Positions 30,411-39,760 are shown, counted from the stretch's first letter. The stretch is DNA of 64,000 nucleotides from an uncultured delta proteobacterium (GCA_903875445.1 CAIQWD010000072.1:62001-126000), one strand, 5' to 3'. Notes: generated by a model not told the origin, from the letters alone. Numbers and translations: made by a program.

Positions 30411-30836
30411 TTAGAGACTCCTCCCCAGAATTTTACTCGCCATGTCGGCTGCGAATCCATCCAAATTGGATCGCAAACTGGTTCTGGCGCTCTCGATTTG
30501 AGCTCTAAGGTCAGCAAGCTTTGCCTCCTTGGCTGTATCAGCTTCAGCCCGGATCGCGGCAAGCTTGGCATCACCTACGGCCTGTGCCTCAGCGCGAGCA
30601 GAATCCAAAGCAGCTTTTGCCTTGCCTGACGCCTTTGCCATTTTCGCATCTACCTCTTCCTGCCGCAGCTTGGCATTCTTCTCAAACTTCGAGATGTTCT
30701 CCTGCATGCCCTGCAGTTTTTCAGATCTCTCCTTGAGAATGTTCCTTATAGGTTTATAAAGAACACCATTGAGGAGAAACATGAGCACAACCATGTTAAC
30801 AATCTGAATAAACAAAGTAATATCCGTCGTAATCAT
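30411..30836 (-). CDS. Fo ATP synthase subunit b' (second b-type)
   Basis: The 141-residue second b-type subunit pairs with AtpF to form a heterodimeric peripheral stalk, as in photosynthetic and deltaproteobacterial ATP synthases. The membrane segment spans about 6-24 (TLFIQIVNMVVLMFLLNGVL), followed by an Ala/Lys/Glu-rich helix (GKAKAALDSARAEAQAVGDA). It is the first gene of the F1 operon and AGGAG precedes its ATG. The a and c subunits are about 19 kb away. Confidence 0.92.
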   Translation of the reverse strand: MITTDITLFIQIVNMVVLMFLLNGVLYKPIRNILKERSEKLQGMQENISKFEKNAKLRQEEVDAKMAKASGKAKAALDSARAEAQAVGDAKLAAIRAEADTAKEAKLADLRAQIESARTSLRSNLDGFAADMASKILGRSL

Positions 30837-31113
30837 GTTAGTAGCTCCTGCTCAACTAAAATAAAACGAAAAAAACTAAACATTCATTTACGAAATGAAT
30901 GATGACCGCATAGATATATCTAGAAAATAACGACTAAAACCGGCAAAATGTGACTGAACAGCCATTCACAATAGCAAAAAATTCTTACTGCAAATATATT
31001 ACTCTGTCAACTAATTTATGTGTGCCGTCCGAGCCAGTCCTGTAATTGCAGCCCGAGTGTTCGAAAAGACGCCCAACTCGCTCAACAAGCACTTCTCAGC
31101 GCCCCTTACCCCC

Positions 31114-33795
31114 TTACGCCTTGAGGAGTTTCCTAACTACATCATGCACTGATTTAATGGCCTCACTCAATTTGTCCACCATAGGCCCGCCAGCCTGGGC
31201 CATATCCGCCCTTCCGCCACCTTTGCCACCTACCAGCGTTGCCACTTTATTGATAATATCCCCAGCTTTAATCTTTTGTGTCAGGTCAGTTGTGACAACA
31301 GCCAACAGAGCAACTTTACCGTTGATGCTGCCGCCCAGAACGGCAACCCCGGATCCGAGATTGTCGCGCACCCGATCCCCAACCTCGCGCAGGGTTTTCT
31401 GGCTATCGAGCTGTATTTCCGAGGCAATGACCTTAACTCCATCAATAGACACAGAGTTTTGCAACATCTCTTCAAGGTCAGTACTCGCCAATTGTCGCGA
31501 CAGCTCGGCAACCTGCTTCTCCATTGTTTTCAGGTGATTCAGCAGCGTTTCAACTTTTGCGACGATCTCTCCGAAGTTGCCGGCATTCACGAGCGTGGCA
31601 ATTTGCCGCTCCCTGCGGCCCTGTGATTGCATGAAAGCAAAGGCTGCCGGGCCGGCTAATGCTTCAATTCTCCGGACCCCCGATGCAATGCCGCTCTCCG
31701 AGAGTATTTTACAGATCCCGATTTCGCCGGAGGACTCGACATGGGTGCCGCCACAGAGTTCCTTGCTAAAATCCGCCATTGACACAACTCGGACGCTCTC
31801 TTCATATTTTTCCCCAAAAAGCGCCATGGCACCCTCCTTCAGAGCATCATCGCGCTTTAAGATTCTTGTTGTCACTGGTGCATTGAGCCATATTTGCTCA
31901 TTCACCAGAAGTTCGATCCGTTCGAGCTGCTCTTCTGTGAGAGGCGAAAAATGTGTGAAATCAAAGCGCAATCGATGAGGTCCGACCATTGAACCGGCCT
32001 GCTTTACATGGTCACCGAGGAGATTTCTGAGGGCCGCATGCAGCATATGGGTGGCCGAGTGGTGCGCCGCAATCGCCCGACGTCTGTTCCTGTCAACAAC
32101 CAATGACACCTCCGCTCCTTCCGGCAGCAGTCCTTCCGTAATCTCAATTGCATGAAGAGTGATTTTTCCTCCGGCAGCAGAGGTAGCGGTAACCTTGGCT
32201 CGACCTCCCTGCCAGCGGATCTCGCCGCAGTCGCCTGCTTGACCGCCGGCTTCTGCATAAAAAGGGGTCAAGTCCACATACAGTTGTCCGTTCTGTCCGG
32301 CAGCGAGACTGTTTACTCGCCTGCCCTCAACGTCCAATAAACCCACGACCCTGGTGGTGGCGGAGAGTTCCTGATAGCCGACGAACTGAGTCTTTTTCCC
32401 GGCTGCGGCGAGATCTTTTACACCCTCATCAAGGAGTTTTACCCCATCATCTTTACGCGACGAGCGCGACTTCCGACGCTGATTTTCCATCTCCACAAGA
32501 AAACCGGACTCATCGAAGCCAAAGCCTCTTTCCAGGGCGATGTCGCGAACAATATCAAAAGGAAAGCCAAAGGTATCATAGAGTTTAAAAATAAAACTGC
32601 CCGGGATGCGCTGCAAGTTCTCTCTCGTCATCCGAATAATCTCTTCGTCGAGCAAAGCAAGACCGTTTTCAAGGGTCTCACGGAAGCGCTCCTCTTCCTT
32701 GGCCACTACCTTTGCCAGGAGGGAAAGCGCAGCCCTTAGATGCGGATAGGCATCGGCCATTTCGTCCACCACGACATTACAAACTTCCTTGACAAATGGC
32801 TTGTCCAAACCGAGATGTTTGCCGTAACGCACTGCCCGTCGCATAATCCGCCGCAATACATAACCCGCGCCTTCATTGCTCGGCAGAACCCCATCGGCAA
32901 CGAGAAAGGTAGTTGCCCTGGCATGGTCGGCAATAACCCGCATGGCGGTATCGTCCTGGCTGTTTTTTCCGTAGCTTTTTTCCGAGAGTGACTCCAGTTT
33001 GGCAATGACTGGAGTAAAGAGGTCAGACTCGTAATTATTGAACTTGCCCTGTAATACCGCGGCAACCCGCTCAAGGCCCATTCCGGTATCGATGCTCGGC
33101 TTCGGCAATCTGGTCAACGTGCCGTCCGGAGAACGGTTGAATTGCATGAAAACCAGATTCCACAATTCGAGGAAACGGTCGCAGTCGCAACCCAGAGCGC
33201 AGTCCGGTCGACCGCAGCCGGCTGCGGCACCTTGATCGATATGAATTTCCGAACAAGGTCCACATGGCCCGGTATCACCCATGGCCCAGAAATTATCTTT
33301 TTCGCCCATCCTGACAATGCGCCCTTTCGGCAGGTTCTCGATCTTATCCCAGAGTGCATAGGCCTCATCGTCATCCTCAAAGATGGAGACCCAAAGCTTG
33401 CCGGCCGGTATGCCGAGTTCAACGGTAAGAAAATTCCAGGCGAAACGAATGGCATCCGCCTTGAAATAATCGCCGAAGGAGAAATTACCGAGCATTTCAA
33501 AAAAGGTATGATGCCGGGCGGTATATCCGACATTTTCAAGATCGTTGTGTTTACCACCGGCACGAACGCAACGCTGACTGGTCACCGCCTTGACATAGTC
33601 TCGTTTATCTTCGCCCATGAATACCATCTTGAACTGAACCATTCCGGCATTGGTGAAAAGGAGGGTGGGATCATTTTTCGGGACAAGTGAGGAACTCTCC
33701 ACGACGGTATGGCCATTTTCCTGGAAGTAGTTCAAAAACCTGCTTCTAATTTCATTTCCTTTCATATTTTCCTGTACCAAAGCTGTATGAGACAT
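31114..33795 (-). CDS. alaS: Alanyl-tRNA synthetase
   Basis: The 893-residue enzyme has a class II catalytic domain (FTNAGMVQFKMVFMGEDKRD, then RHHTFFEMLGNFSFGDYFK), a tRNA-recognition domain, an editing domain with the zinc motif HHSATHMLHAAL and CGGTHVESSGEIG, and the C-Ala domain ending VRKLLKA. The chosen ATG (33795) has GAGGTGATT upstream and shares TAATG with the stop of the isochorismatase gene, so translation is coupled. A second Met (33765) has only a weak AGGA. Confidence 0.97.
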   Translation of the reverse strand: MSHTALVQENMKGNEIRSRFLNYFQENGHTVVESSSLVPKNDPTLLFTNAGMVQFKMVFMGEDKRDYVKAVTSQRCVRAGGKHNDLENVGYTARHHTFFEMLGNFSFGDYFKADAIRFAWNFLTVELGIPAGKLWVSIFEDDDEAYALWDKIENLPKGRIVRMGEKDNFWAMGDTGPCGPCSEIHIDQGAAAGCGRPDCALGCDCDRFLELWNLVFMQFNRSPDGTLTRLPKPSIDTGMGLERVAAVLQGKFNNYESDLFTPVIAKLESLSEKSYGKNSQDDTAMRVIADHARATTFLVADGVLPSNEGAGYVLRRIMRRAVRYGKHLGLDKPFVKEVCNVVVDEMADAYPHLRAALSLLAKVVAKEEERFRETLENGLALLDEEIIRMTRENLQRIPGSFIFKLYDTFGFPFDIVRDIALERGFGFDESGFLVEMENQRRKSRSSRKDDGVKLLDEGVKDLAAAGKKTQFVGYQELSATTRVVGLLDVEGRRVNSLAAGQNGQLYVDLTPFYAEAGGQAGDCGEIRWQGGRAKVTATSAAGGKITLHAIEITEGLLPEGAEVSLVVDRNRRRAIAAHHSATHMLHAALRNLLGDHVKQAGSMVGPHRLRFDFTHFSPLTEEQLERIELLVNEQIWLNAPVTTRILKRDDALKEGAMALFGEKYEESVRVVSMADFSKELCGGTHVESSGEIGICKILSESGIASGVRRIEALAGPAAFAFMQSQGRRERQIATLVNAGNFGEIVAKVETLLNHLKTMEKQVAELSRQLASTDLEEMLQNSVSIDGVKVIASEIQLDSQKTLREVGDRVRDNLGSGVAVLGGSINGKVALLAVVTTDLTQKIKAGDIINKVATLVGGKGGGRADMAQAGGPMVDKLSEAIKSVHDVVRKLLKA

Positions 33796-34367
33796 TAATC
33801 ACCTCGATTAATGATAAGCGGGAGTACCTGCTTAAACTCTGTCGTGCCTGCCTTGCCGAGCAATTCGTATATCAGCATCTCCGCCGGACCTATCGATGCG
33901 CCGAGGCTCCGTAATCGACTGAGTCCAGCCTGATGATCGGCTAGTTTTCTTGAAGACACTCCGTCTGCAACAATCCACACCTTATAACCTCGCCCCAACA
34001 ATCCCATGGCGGTTTGGTAGATGCATATATGGGTTTCAACCCCGACCAGAACTATCGTTGTCACCTTTTTGGGTAGCCCGTCGAGAAAAGCCTCCGTGGC
34101 CTTGTTTGCGAGGGCATTGAACTCAACCTTATCGAAACGTTGAATACCTGCAACAAGCGCTTCCAGGTTGGCCACATAGGGTCCCAACCCTTTGATATAC
34201 TGAGTATTGGCGACAATCGGAATGTCGAATATTTTGGCGCATCTGACCATAAATTCAACCGTTGAGGCAACCCCCGCGGCATTATCTATCTTGGCCATCA
34301 ATTTTTCTTGTACATCAATTACTTGCAGACAGACATCAGCCGGAGCCAGCAGCGAATGTTTCATCAT
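33795..34367 (-). CDS. Isochorismatase/nicotinamidase-like cysteine hydrolase
   Basis: A 190-residue member of the isochorismatase fold. The catalytic triad is visible as Asp18 (VIDVQEKL), Lys80 (RFDKVEFNA) and Cys115 (GVETHICIYQTA). Close relatives are annotated as hydrolase or YcaC-like and have unknown substrates. GAGGAGGG precedes a GTG-ATG-ATG cluster (34370-34362); I take the ATG at 34367. It is cotranscribed with alaS through a 1-bp overlap, an association I cannot explain by function. Confidence 0.9.
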   Translation of the reverse strand: MMKHSLLAPADVCLQVIDVQEKLMAKIDNAAGVASTVEFMVRCAKIFDIPIVANTQYIKGLGPYVANLEALVAGIQRFDKVEFNALANKATEAFLDGLPKKVTTIVLVGVETHICIYQTAMGLLGRGYKVWIVADGVSSRKLADHQAGLSRLRSLGASIGPAEMLIYELLGKAGTTEFKQVLPLIINRGD

Positions 34368-34506
34368 CACCCCTCCTCATTGAAAGTCCCTTGCCAAAAA
34401 ACCGATATCAATTAACCCTTTTCTCTTTCCACATTCAAGACTATCCTTGCAATCGTTCTTAAAAACCGCCAATTCGAAAAAGGCACTTTACAAAATCAAT
34501 GCAACT

Positions 34507-34526
34507 ATTACATTAAAAAATGAAAT
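34507..34526 (+). promoter_or_regulatory. Candidate operator upstream of the ArsR-type gene
   Basis: ATTACATT-AAAA-AATGAAAT is an 8-bp inverted repeat with one mismatch, ending 20 bp before the chosen ArsR start. AT-rich palindromes of this kind are bound by ArsR-family repressors and by YgaV/BigR homologues. The binding is inferred from position only. Confidence 0.4.
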
Positions 34527-34546
34527 ACCCCTCTACGGGAGAGAAT

Positions 34547-34834
34547 ATGCAAGACGAGCAAATTGAAGCAATGGCAAAAATGCTCAAATCGATGTCCCAC
34601 CCGATTCGCCTGAAAATTCTCTGCCTTTTGCTGGACAAGGAACTCTCAGTCGGCGAGATCAGAGAACAAGTGCAAACTACTCATGCAAATATTTCGCAGC
34701 ACTTGAATATTTTGCGAGGTCAAGGGATAATCGATTATCGTAAAGATGCTAATTTTATTTATAATAAAATCATCGACAAGCGTATTCTTGATCTAATCAA
34801 GAAAATACATCTTCTTTTTTGCCCGAATTTTTGA
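34547..34834 (+). CDS. ArsR-family regulator, YgaV/BigR/SqrR-like (persulfide-sensing type)
   Basis: A 95-residue winged-helix protein beginning MQDEQIEAMAKMLKSMSHPI, with the DNA helix in THANISQHLNILRGQ. The ELCVCDL metal motif of arsenite sensors is absent (KELSVGEI). Instead there is a cysteine in KILCLLL (Cys26) and one near the C-terminus in LFCPNF (Cys92). The same two places hold cysteines in E. coli YgaV and in BigR/SqrR, which form a persulfide bridge. The start at 34547 has GGGAGA upstream; an earlier in-frame codon (34520) has no such site and lies in the candidate operator. A DUF2892 membrane gene follows, as ygaP follows ygaV. Confidence 0.85.
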   Translation: MQDEQIEAMAKMLKSMSHPIRLKILCLLLDKELSVGEIREQVQTTHANISQHLNILRGQGIIDYRKDANFIYNKIIDKRILDLIKKIHLLFCPNF

Positions 34835-34869
34835 TTGCTTTAAACTATCAATACAGAGAACAGGAAACC

Positions 34870-35064
34870 ATGATAATCAATGATTGGATACACGTTATTG
34901 CCGGATTTTTTATACTCCTCAGTCTCTTTTTAGGAGTCTTTCAGAGCACCTATTGGCTGTTTTTTACGGCCTTTGTCGGCTTGAACCTTTTCCAGTACGG
35001 ATTCACCAAGTTCTGCCCTTTGGGAATCATTCTTAAAAAATTTGGGGTCCGAGAAACCAGGTAA
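34870..35064 (+). CDS. DUF2892 (YgaP-type) small membrane protein
   Basis: A 64-residue protein with two hydrophobic helices (IHVIAGFFILLSLFLGV and WLFFTAFVGLNLFQYGFT), then FCPLGIILKKFG, where DUF2892 proteins usually have a Cys-Pro/Gly turn. E. coli YgaP fuses this part to a rhodanese domain; here the rhodanese half is missing. AGGAAA precedes the ATG at 34870. It starts 35 bp after the ArsR-type gene and is probably cotranscribed and controlled by it. The function is unknown; handling of sulfane sulfur is an inference. Confidence 0.82.
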   Translation: MIINDWIHVIAGFFILLSLFLGVFQSTYWLFFTAFVGLNLFQYGFTKFCPLGIILKKFGVRETR

Positions 35065-35084
35065 TAACCGCAAGGTATGCTTCT

Positions 35085-35312
35085 TTATTCTTGCGTCATC
35101 AGAACGGTACAAGATGCTTGCCAACAGCAAGCTGTCTGTGAACAGATTTCTCGCTGGCGAAAGCATGGAGGATTACCTTCCTGCTCTTGAATTCGGCAAA
35201 TAAGTTCAGCAAGTTTTACCCCCTTTTCCTGGGGGACCCCCAGTATGAGTGCTTTTTTTCTAGCCAACGAAAAAAGTTTCGGGCCCTTTCTGTATCCTTT
35301 ATTCTGAGACAT
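35085..35312 (-). CDS. Small SAP-like protein with Cys-rich C-terminus
   Basis: A 75-residue protein that I take from the ATG at 35312, because AAGGGGAGGGG stands directly before it; longer in-frame versions add unlike sequence. Residues about 12-43 (LFSLARKKALILGV, then VKLAELICRIQ) resemble the SAP/Rho-N helix-turn-helix. The C-terminal part, GNPPCF to CCWQASC, contains five cysteines (50, 57, 62, 63, 68), which could bind zinc or an iron-sulfur cluster. Similar small proteins occur in deltaproteobacteria without known function. It is convergent with the DUF2892 gene, 20 bp away. Confidence 0.7.
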   Translation of the reverse strand: MSQNKGYRKGPKLFSLARKKALILGVPQEKGVKLAELICRIQEQEGNPPCFRQREICSQTACCWQASCTVLMTQE

Positions 35313-35482
35313 CGCCCCTCCCCTTCCAGCCGACAAACTTGATTGTTTTCCTGCAAGAAATTGCCTCGCTACCCCTGTCTCTTGTGGTTCACTCACCAGC
35401 CATCATACCTCGGTGATTGCCCCCATTTTACTGTTCAGTTTTTTTTCGCCCATAAAAATCGCAGTTCCGACAGAGAAAGATA

Positions 35483-38400
35483 TTATATCGGCAGGATATG
35501 ATATTCTTCGACTATAGGATGCACCCCATTCAGTACCTGCCCATTACGACCATCGATTGAGATAGAATCACCAAAACCGATTTTCACTCCGGCTATCTCA
35601 CAATACTGCTCAGCCTCATAAACCTTCAGACTCCGACAGCCGACAACGCAGGTTTTTTCCAGACGCACGGCAACAACCGAGGCATGCGAGGTTTGTCCGC
35701 CCCTGGAGGTGAGCAAGCCATCGGATTGACTCACCACCTTGATATCCTCCGGGACAGTATCCTGGCGAATGAGGATAAGAGGTGTCGCCGGGTCGGTCTG
35801 CCTCAGCTTGCGGATATTTTCTTCCGTGAAAACGGCTCGGCCTGAAAGTGCCGACCCGGAGACTCCGACCCCCTTACCAAGATACGCTGCCTCAAGTGCT
35901 GCACTCTCGACAAAAACGTTCAGGTGCTCCTTCTTTTTAATCGTTATCATATCCCGGGTCTGCAGAAGGTAGAGCATGTCAGGTTCAGGGCCCTCGAAAG
36001 TGAATTCGATCTCCTGTGGGTTCCACCGCTTGTCGTACACAAGGTCACGGGAAATATGCAGTAATTTCTTATAGATCTTCGGAAACCGAAGTTCAAGCGT
36101 TTCCTCCTCGTGCCGTCCGTCGAGTTTTGCCTGTTCAACAGAAATGGCATGACTCGTTACCAGCCCGGAAACGATATCCTCTCCCTGATCGCCATAGGCA
36201 TAATCACCCCAGAGGGCAACTCGCTGCACTTTGCGATAGGGATGGGCGGTAAAAACCACCCCCGACCCCGCATTGCCGCTCTTGTTACCGAAGACCATGG
36301 CCTGCACAATGACCGCCGTTCCCCATGAATCGGAAACGTCCATGATCTTTCGATACTCCACTGCCTTCTGGGTATCCCACGAATCCAACACCAGCTGAAT
36401 GGCATTAACCAGTTGAAGCCAAGGGTCGTCAGGTATGCCGAGCCCCTTTTGCCGGATGAGTCTCTGATAAGAAAGAGCCAGTTCCTGCATCTGTTCCGGA
36501 GAAAAGTGCCTCTTGAGACTGACATTATATTTGGCTTTGGCCTTGTTCATGAGAACCTGGAAATCCTCTCTGCCGATCCCGGAAATCATCGCCCAGGATT
36601 GCAAAAATCGCCGGTAATTGTCCCAGGCCAGATAGCCGTTGCCATGGTTGGCGATAAGTTCGGCAATGAGTTCTTCGTTCAACCCAACATTGTGAATTGT
36701 GGCCATCATTCCCGGCATGGAAATGGCCCCCCCGCTCCGCACCGACAAGAGTAACGGCCTTTCCGGTGAACCAAAGGTTTTCCCGGCTAACTGTTCGATC
36801 TCGGTCAGAGCCTGACGAACACGCTGCATGAACTCCTCCCGCGTCTTCACATAGCCAAAGACAATCTCCCGGCAGCGAAAAATCTCTGTTGTCAGGACAA
36901 AGGCCGGAGGTACCCGTTTTCCATCACCGATGAGTGTCGCGAGGTTGAATCCCTTGTTGCCGAGATGGATGAGGTTATTGGTGTAGGGGTTCGGCTTATG
37001 CAGGAGTGACAATACCCTTTCCGGGTTAAAGGTCATGAGCAGGTCGAGCCGTTCCTGGTCAAGAAGATCTTTTTGATTTTCAAGGGTTTGCAGGATGCGG
37101 AGAATGAAATTATCAAGATGCTGCAAGCCGAAGGTCGAGGAAATCAGCTCCCGGAAAAAAACCTCGGACAATCTTTGGACGGTCGTTCCCACTTCCGATT
37201 CATCGTAAAAATTGGCGAATTTCTCCAGAAGATTGTTACGCCCTATCTGGGGAATGATAATCGACAGATTATTCTGATGGATATTGGTATAAAAAGCATA
37301 GATGATGTCCTTTACCCCTTCCGACATGCCCCTGAAAATATCAAGATACTGGGTGTAGGAAAAGCGCCGAACCTTCAGAGAGGTCTCCAGCAGAGAAAGA
37401 TAGGTGGACAGCCTCCGGGAGGTGATGCCGTCGATCGCCAGAGCCCGGAGAAAGAGGTTGATACACCTTACTATATTATAGAAGGTGGCCTGGGTAATAA
37501 TCGACAGGTTGACCGTTTCCGGCAGCTTTTCCAGATACAGGTTGGCGAGGTTTTCCAAACGAAAGGTGAGGCTTAGGGCATCGAACTTCCGCTCTTTGTA
37601 GCGTCCATATACGGAAGGAATATCGGCGGCGATATGCCGTTTGTAATAGATATCCTCCTGCGCCTCGAAAGTCTCCTCGGAAAGAATGGTCTTTTGCAGG
37701 CCTTCCAAAGCGGTCAACAGGGCTTCCAGACAGTGTTCGGTATCGGCGTGGTCGAGATCGGCAAGCAACCGCTCCATCTCGGGAAAGCCGTCATTGACTG
37801 CCTTGAGGATTTCCGAGCGCAGCTGCTGGACCCCCAGTTTATATTTTTTATAGAGCAGTTTGTACATCCGCACCAGCAGCTCAAAGCGGCGAACCTCATG
37901 AGCTTCAAGATCGGTCTGGTCGGCGAGGAAGATACCGATGGACTCATTGTCCTTTTCAAGAATGTCCCGCACCCTGTTGATACCCAGGGCCGGCCAGAAC
38001 CGGGCACTGAGCGCCAGAAGGTCATCGACATACTCACCGCCCGTCGCAACCTGGCTGTAAACCTCTTCCGGAATATAGGGAATGAGCAGGGTCTTATCGC
38101 CGGTCTTCCAGAAAAGGAAAATTGCCTGGACAAAATCGACAATGAGATTGGAGCTCTCGACATGTCCCTGCTTACGCAGAAAATGAATCAACACATCCTT
38201 GCGTTTATGAATTTCGTCAAGTTCGGTGGAGACATCGCGCAATTCTCCTTCCGAACCGATTTCATTAAAAAAGACCGGCATGAGTTTAGTGAACTGTTTC
38301 GACAGGTTGTAAATCGGCTCAATCGGATGATTGAGCAACTGGGTAATGTCCCGCTGAAACAGATCGGTGTCTTTAATACAGGTGCCGGACAGTTTAAGAT

Positions 38401-39760
38401 GGATGATGAGGGCGGAAAACAGGGTCGAACACCATTTGGGTTCCCGCATGATCAGATACAGCCACACCCGAATATTGGCCAGATGCGCCGGATTGGCGAG
38501 GGGTTGCCAGTTTTCATCGACACCCACCACACTTGCATGTTGGAAACCAAAACGCACCACACCCCAGAGGAAGGCCTCGACCATGCGACTGTTGCCTCGA
38601 TCGAAGACCTCCCCACCCAGCACCTGGATGCACTGCAGGGAGGTATGCGGAAATTTTCGTACATTGGCTTTCAGCAGTTTAAAAGCAGTCAGAAGAAACT
38701 CCTCGATTTCCTCAAAACTCTGCTGCCTTATCAGCTGTACGAGGCTGCGATTTATTTCCCGCAAAGTCTCTTCATGGATAAGGTACAGTCCATCGGTATC
38801 CATGATCTTAAATAAAAAGAGTAATTTTCTATTTTCGCTAAAATGATGGAGATGGTTTATGCCCGGCTGCTCGATCTCTTGGAAGACCGCCTCTGCCGCC
38901 ACCAGATTATTCGGCATAGCCCGGTAGTATTTTACGATATCTATATGCTCCGGATACTTGAGCATCGCCTGAAGCGCGACCACCGGTTCTTTTTCCAGGT
39001 CAAGCGTATTCACAGCCGCCAGATGTTGTTCCATCGTCGCATGGGAGATTGCCTGAAAGAGGTTGGAAGAATGAAAATCTGCAACCGGAATGCTGCAGCG
39101 GTCGAGAAACCAGATCAGCGGATCATCTTCTCTCAGCCAATAATGGTAGCATCGGGCGAGTATGGTTTGCAGCAACCGGGCCAAGGGGGTGAAATCAAAG
39201 TCCACCCGATCTTTTGCAGCGGTAGCAAGAAGTTGTTCTGCAATCTTTGCAAAAGGATGCTGGCCCTGGACGATCTGCAGCATTATCAGTCGATCGCTCC
39301 GGTCAAACTCGGCAAATCGCCGGAAAACACTATTCAGCTCACCCTCGAAGCGATGCAAATCGTCGCCGACAAACTGGCTGACCATTTTATCGAGCCAGAC
39401 CATCTGCGCCCCGACAGCCTGAGACAGAAGGACAACATCGCGGGTAGTGTCATGGAGCGCCTCAAAAAAAAGCCGGGCAAAGAGGCCAAAGGCCTTTGGT
39501 CCGTGTTTGTGCGTTCGGTAGTGACTGATGTTTTTCAACGCAAAACTGCGCAATTGCGGCAAAACGATCTTCCAGTTGCGAAACGGGTGACAGACTTCAA
39601 AAAGGAGTTTCTCAAGGGTTGTGTGTAAACCGTTGAACTGTTCGACTACTTCCAGCAGTACCAGGAGATCCTTGTTGATTACCACATTGCCGGCAGTTTC
39701 GATGAGATTTGCCTTCAATGCATCCGATTCAATCACTGTATTATTGGCTGTTTGTTCCAT
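35483..39760 (-). CDS. Giant PPDK-like protein: helical N-domain, ATP-grasp and phosphohistidine domain, no PEP barrel
   Basis: A 1425-residue protein. Residues 1 to about 930 are helical and not recognised. From about 934 a PPDK-type ATP-grasp domain begins (LIHLGNKGFNLATLIGDG), with the PPDK signature VRSGGAISMPGMMA (1007-1020). A phosphohistidine swivel domain follows, with His1359 in TSRGGQTSHASVVA. The protein ends about 65 residues after this histidine. The C-terminal TIM barrel that binds PEP or pyruvate in PPDK and PpsA is missing, so PEP synthesis is unlikely unless another protein provides it. The acceptor domain may be the unknown N-terminal part. It lies next to GAPDH and a glycogen synthase-like gene. 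Only a weak ribosome binding site precedes the ATG. Confidence 0.85.
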   Translation of the reverse strand: MEQTANNTVIESDALKANLIETAGNVVINKDLLVLLEVVEQFNGLHTTLEKLLFEVCHPFRNWKIVLPQLRSFALKNISHYRTHKHGPKAFGLFARLFFEALHDTTRDVVLLSQAVGAQMVWLDKMVSQFVGDDLHRFEGELNSVFRRFAEFDRSDRLIMLQIVQGQHPFAKIAEQLLATAAKDRVDFDFTPLARLLQTILARCYHYWLREDDPLIWFLDRCSIPVADFHSSNLFQAISHATMEQHLAAVNTLDLEKEPVVALQAMLKYPEHIDIVKYYRAMPNNLVAAEAVFQEIEQPGINHLHHFSENRKLLFLFKIMDTDGLYLIHEETLREINRSLVQLIRQQSFEEIEEFLLTAFKLLKANVRKFPHTSLQCIQVLGGEVFDRGNSRMVEAFLWGVVRFGFQHASVVGVDENWQPLANPAHLANIRVWLYLIMREPKWCSTLFSALIIHLKLSGTCIKDTDLFQRDITQLLNHPIEPIYNLSKQFTKLMPVFFNEIGSEGELRDVSTELDEIHKRKDVLIHFLRKQGHVESSNLIVDFVQAIFLFWKTGDKTLLIPYIPEEVYSQVATGGEYVDDLLALSARFWPALGINRVRDILEKDNESIGIFLADQTDLEAHEVRRFELLVRMYKLLYKKYKLGVQQLRSEILKAVNDGFPEMERLLADLDHADTEHCLEALLTALEGLQKTILSEETFEAQEDIYYKRHIAADIPSVYGRYKERKFDALSLTFRLENLANLYLEKLPETVNLSIITQATFYNIVRCINLFLRALAIDGITSRRLSTYLSLLETSLKVRRFSYTQYLDIFRGMSEGVKDIIYAFYTNIHQNNLSIIIPQIGRNNLLEKFANFYDESEVGTTVQRLSEVFFRELISSTFGLQHLDNFILRILQTLENQKDLLDQERLDLLMTFNPERVLSLLHKPNPYTNNLIHLGNKGFNLATLIGDGKRVPPAFVLTTEIFRCREIVFGYVKTREEFMQRVRQALTEIEQLAGKTFGSPERPLLLSVRSGGAISMPGMMATIHNVGLNEELIAELIANHGNGYLAWDNYRRFLQSWAMISGIGREDFQVLMNKAKAKYNVSLKRHFSPEQMQELALSYQRLIRQKGLGIPDDPWLQLVNAIQLVLDSWDTQKAVEYRKIMDVSDSWGTAVIVQAMVFGNKSGNAGSGVVFTAHPYRKVQRVALWGDYAYGDQGEDIVSGLVTSHAISVEQAKLDGRHEEETLELRFPKIYKKLLHISRDLVYDKRWNPQEIEFTFEGPEPDMLYLLQTRDMITIKKKEHLNVFVESAALEAAYLGKGVGVSGSALSGRAVFTEENIRKLRQTDPATPLILIRQDTVPEDIKVVSQSDGLLTSRGGQTSHASVVAVRLEKTCVVGCRSLKVYEAEQYCEIAGVKIGFGDSISIDGRNGQVLNGVHPIVEEYHILPI

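Noticed and set aside
37634-38815. 393-codon plus-strand frame opposite the PPDK-like gene
   Set aside because: Antisense shadow of a strongly coding minus-strand gene; no domain and no ribosome binding site.
38843-39628. 261-codon plus-strand frame opposite the PPDK-like gene
   Set aside because: Another antisense shadow; the composition mirrors the codon use of the minus-strand gene.
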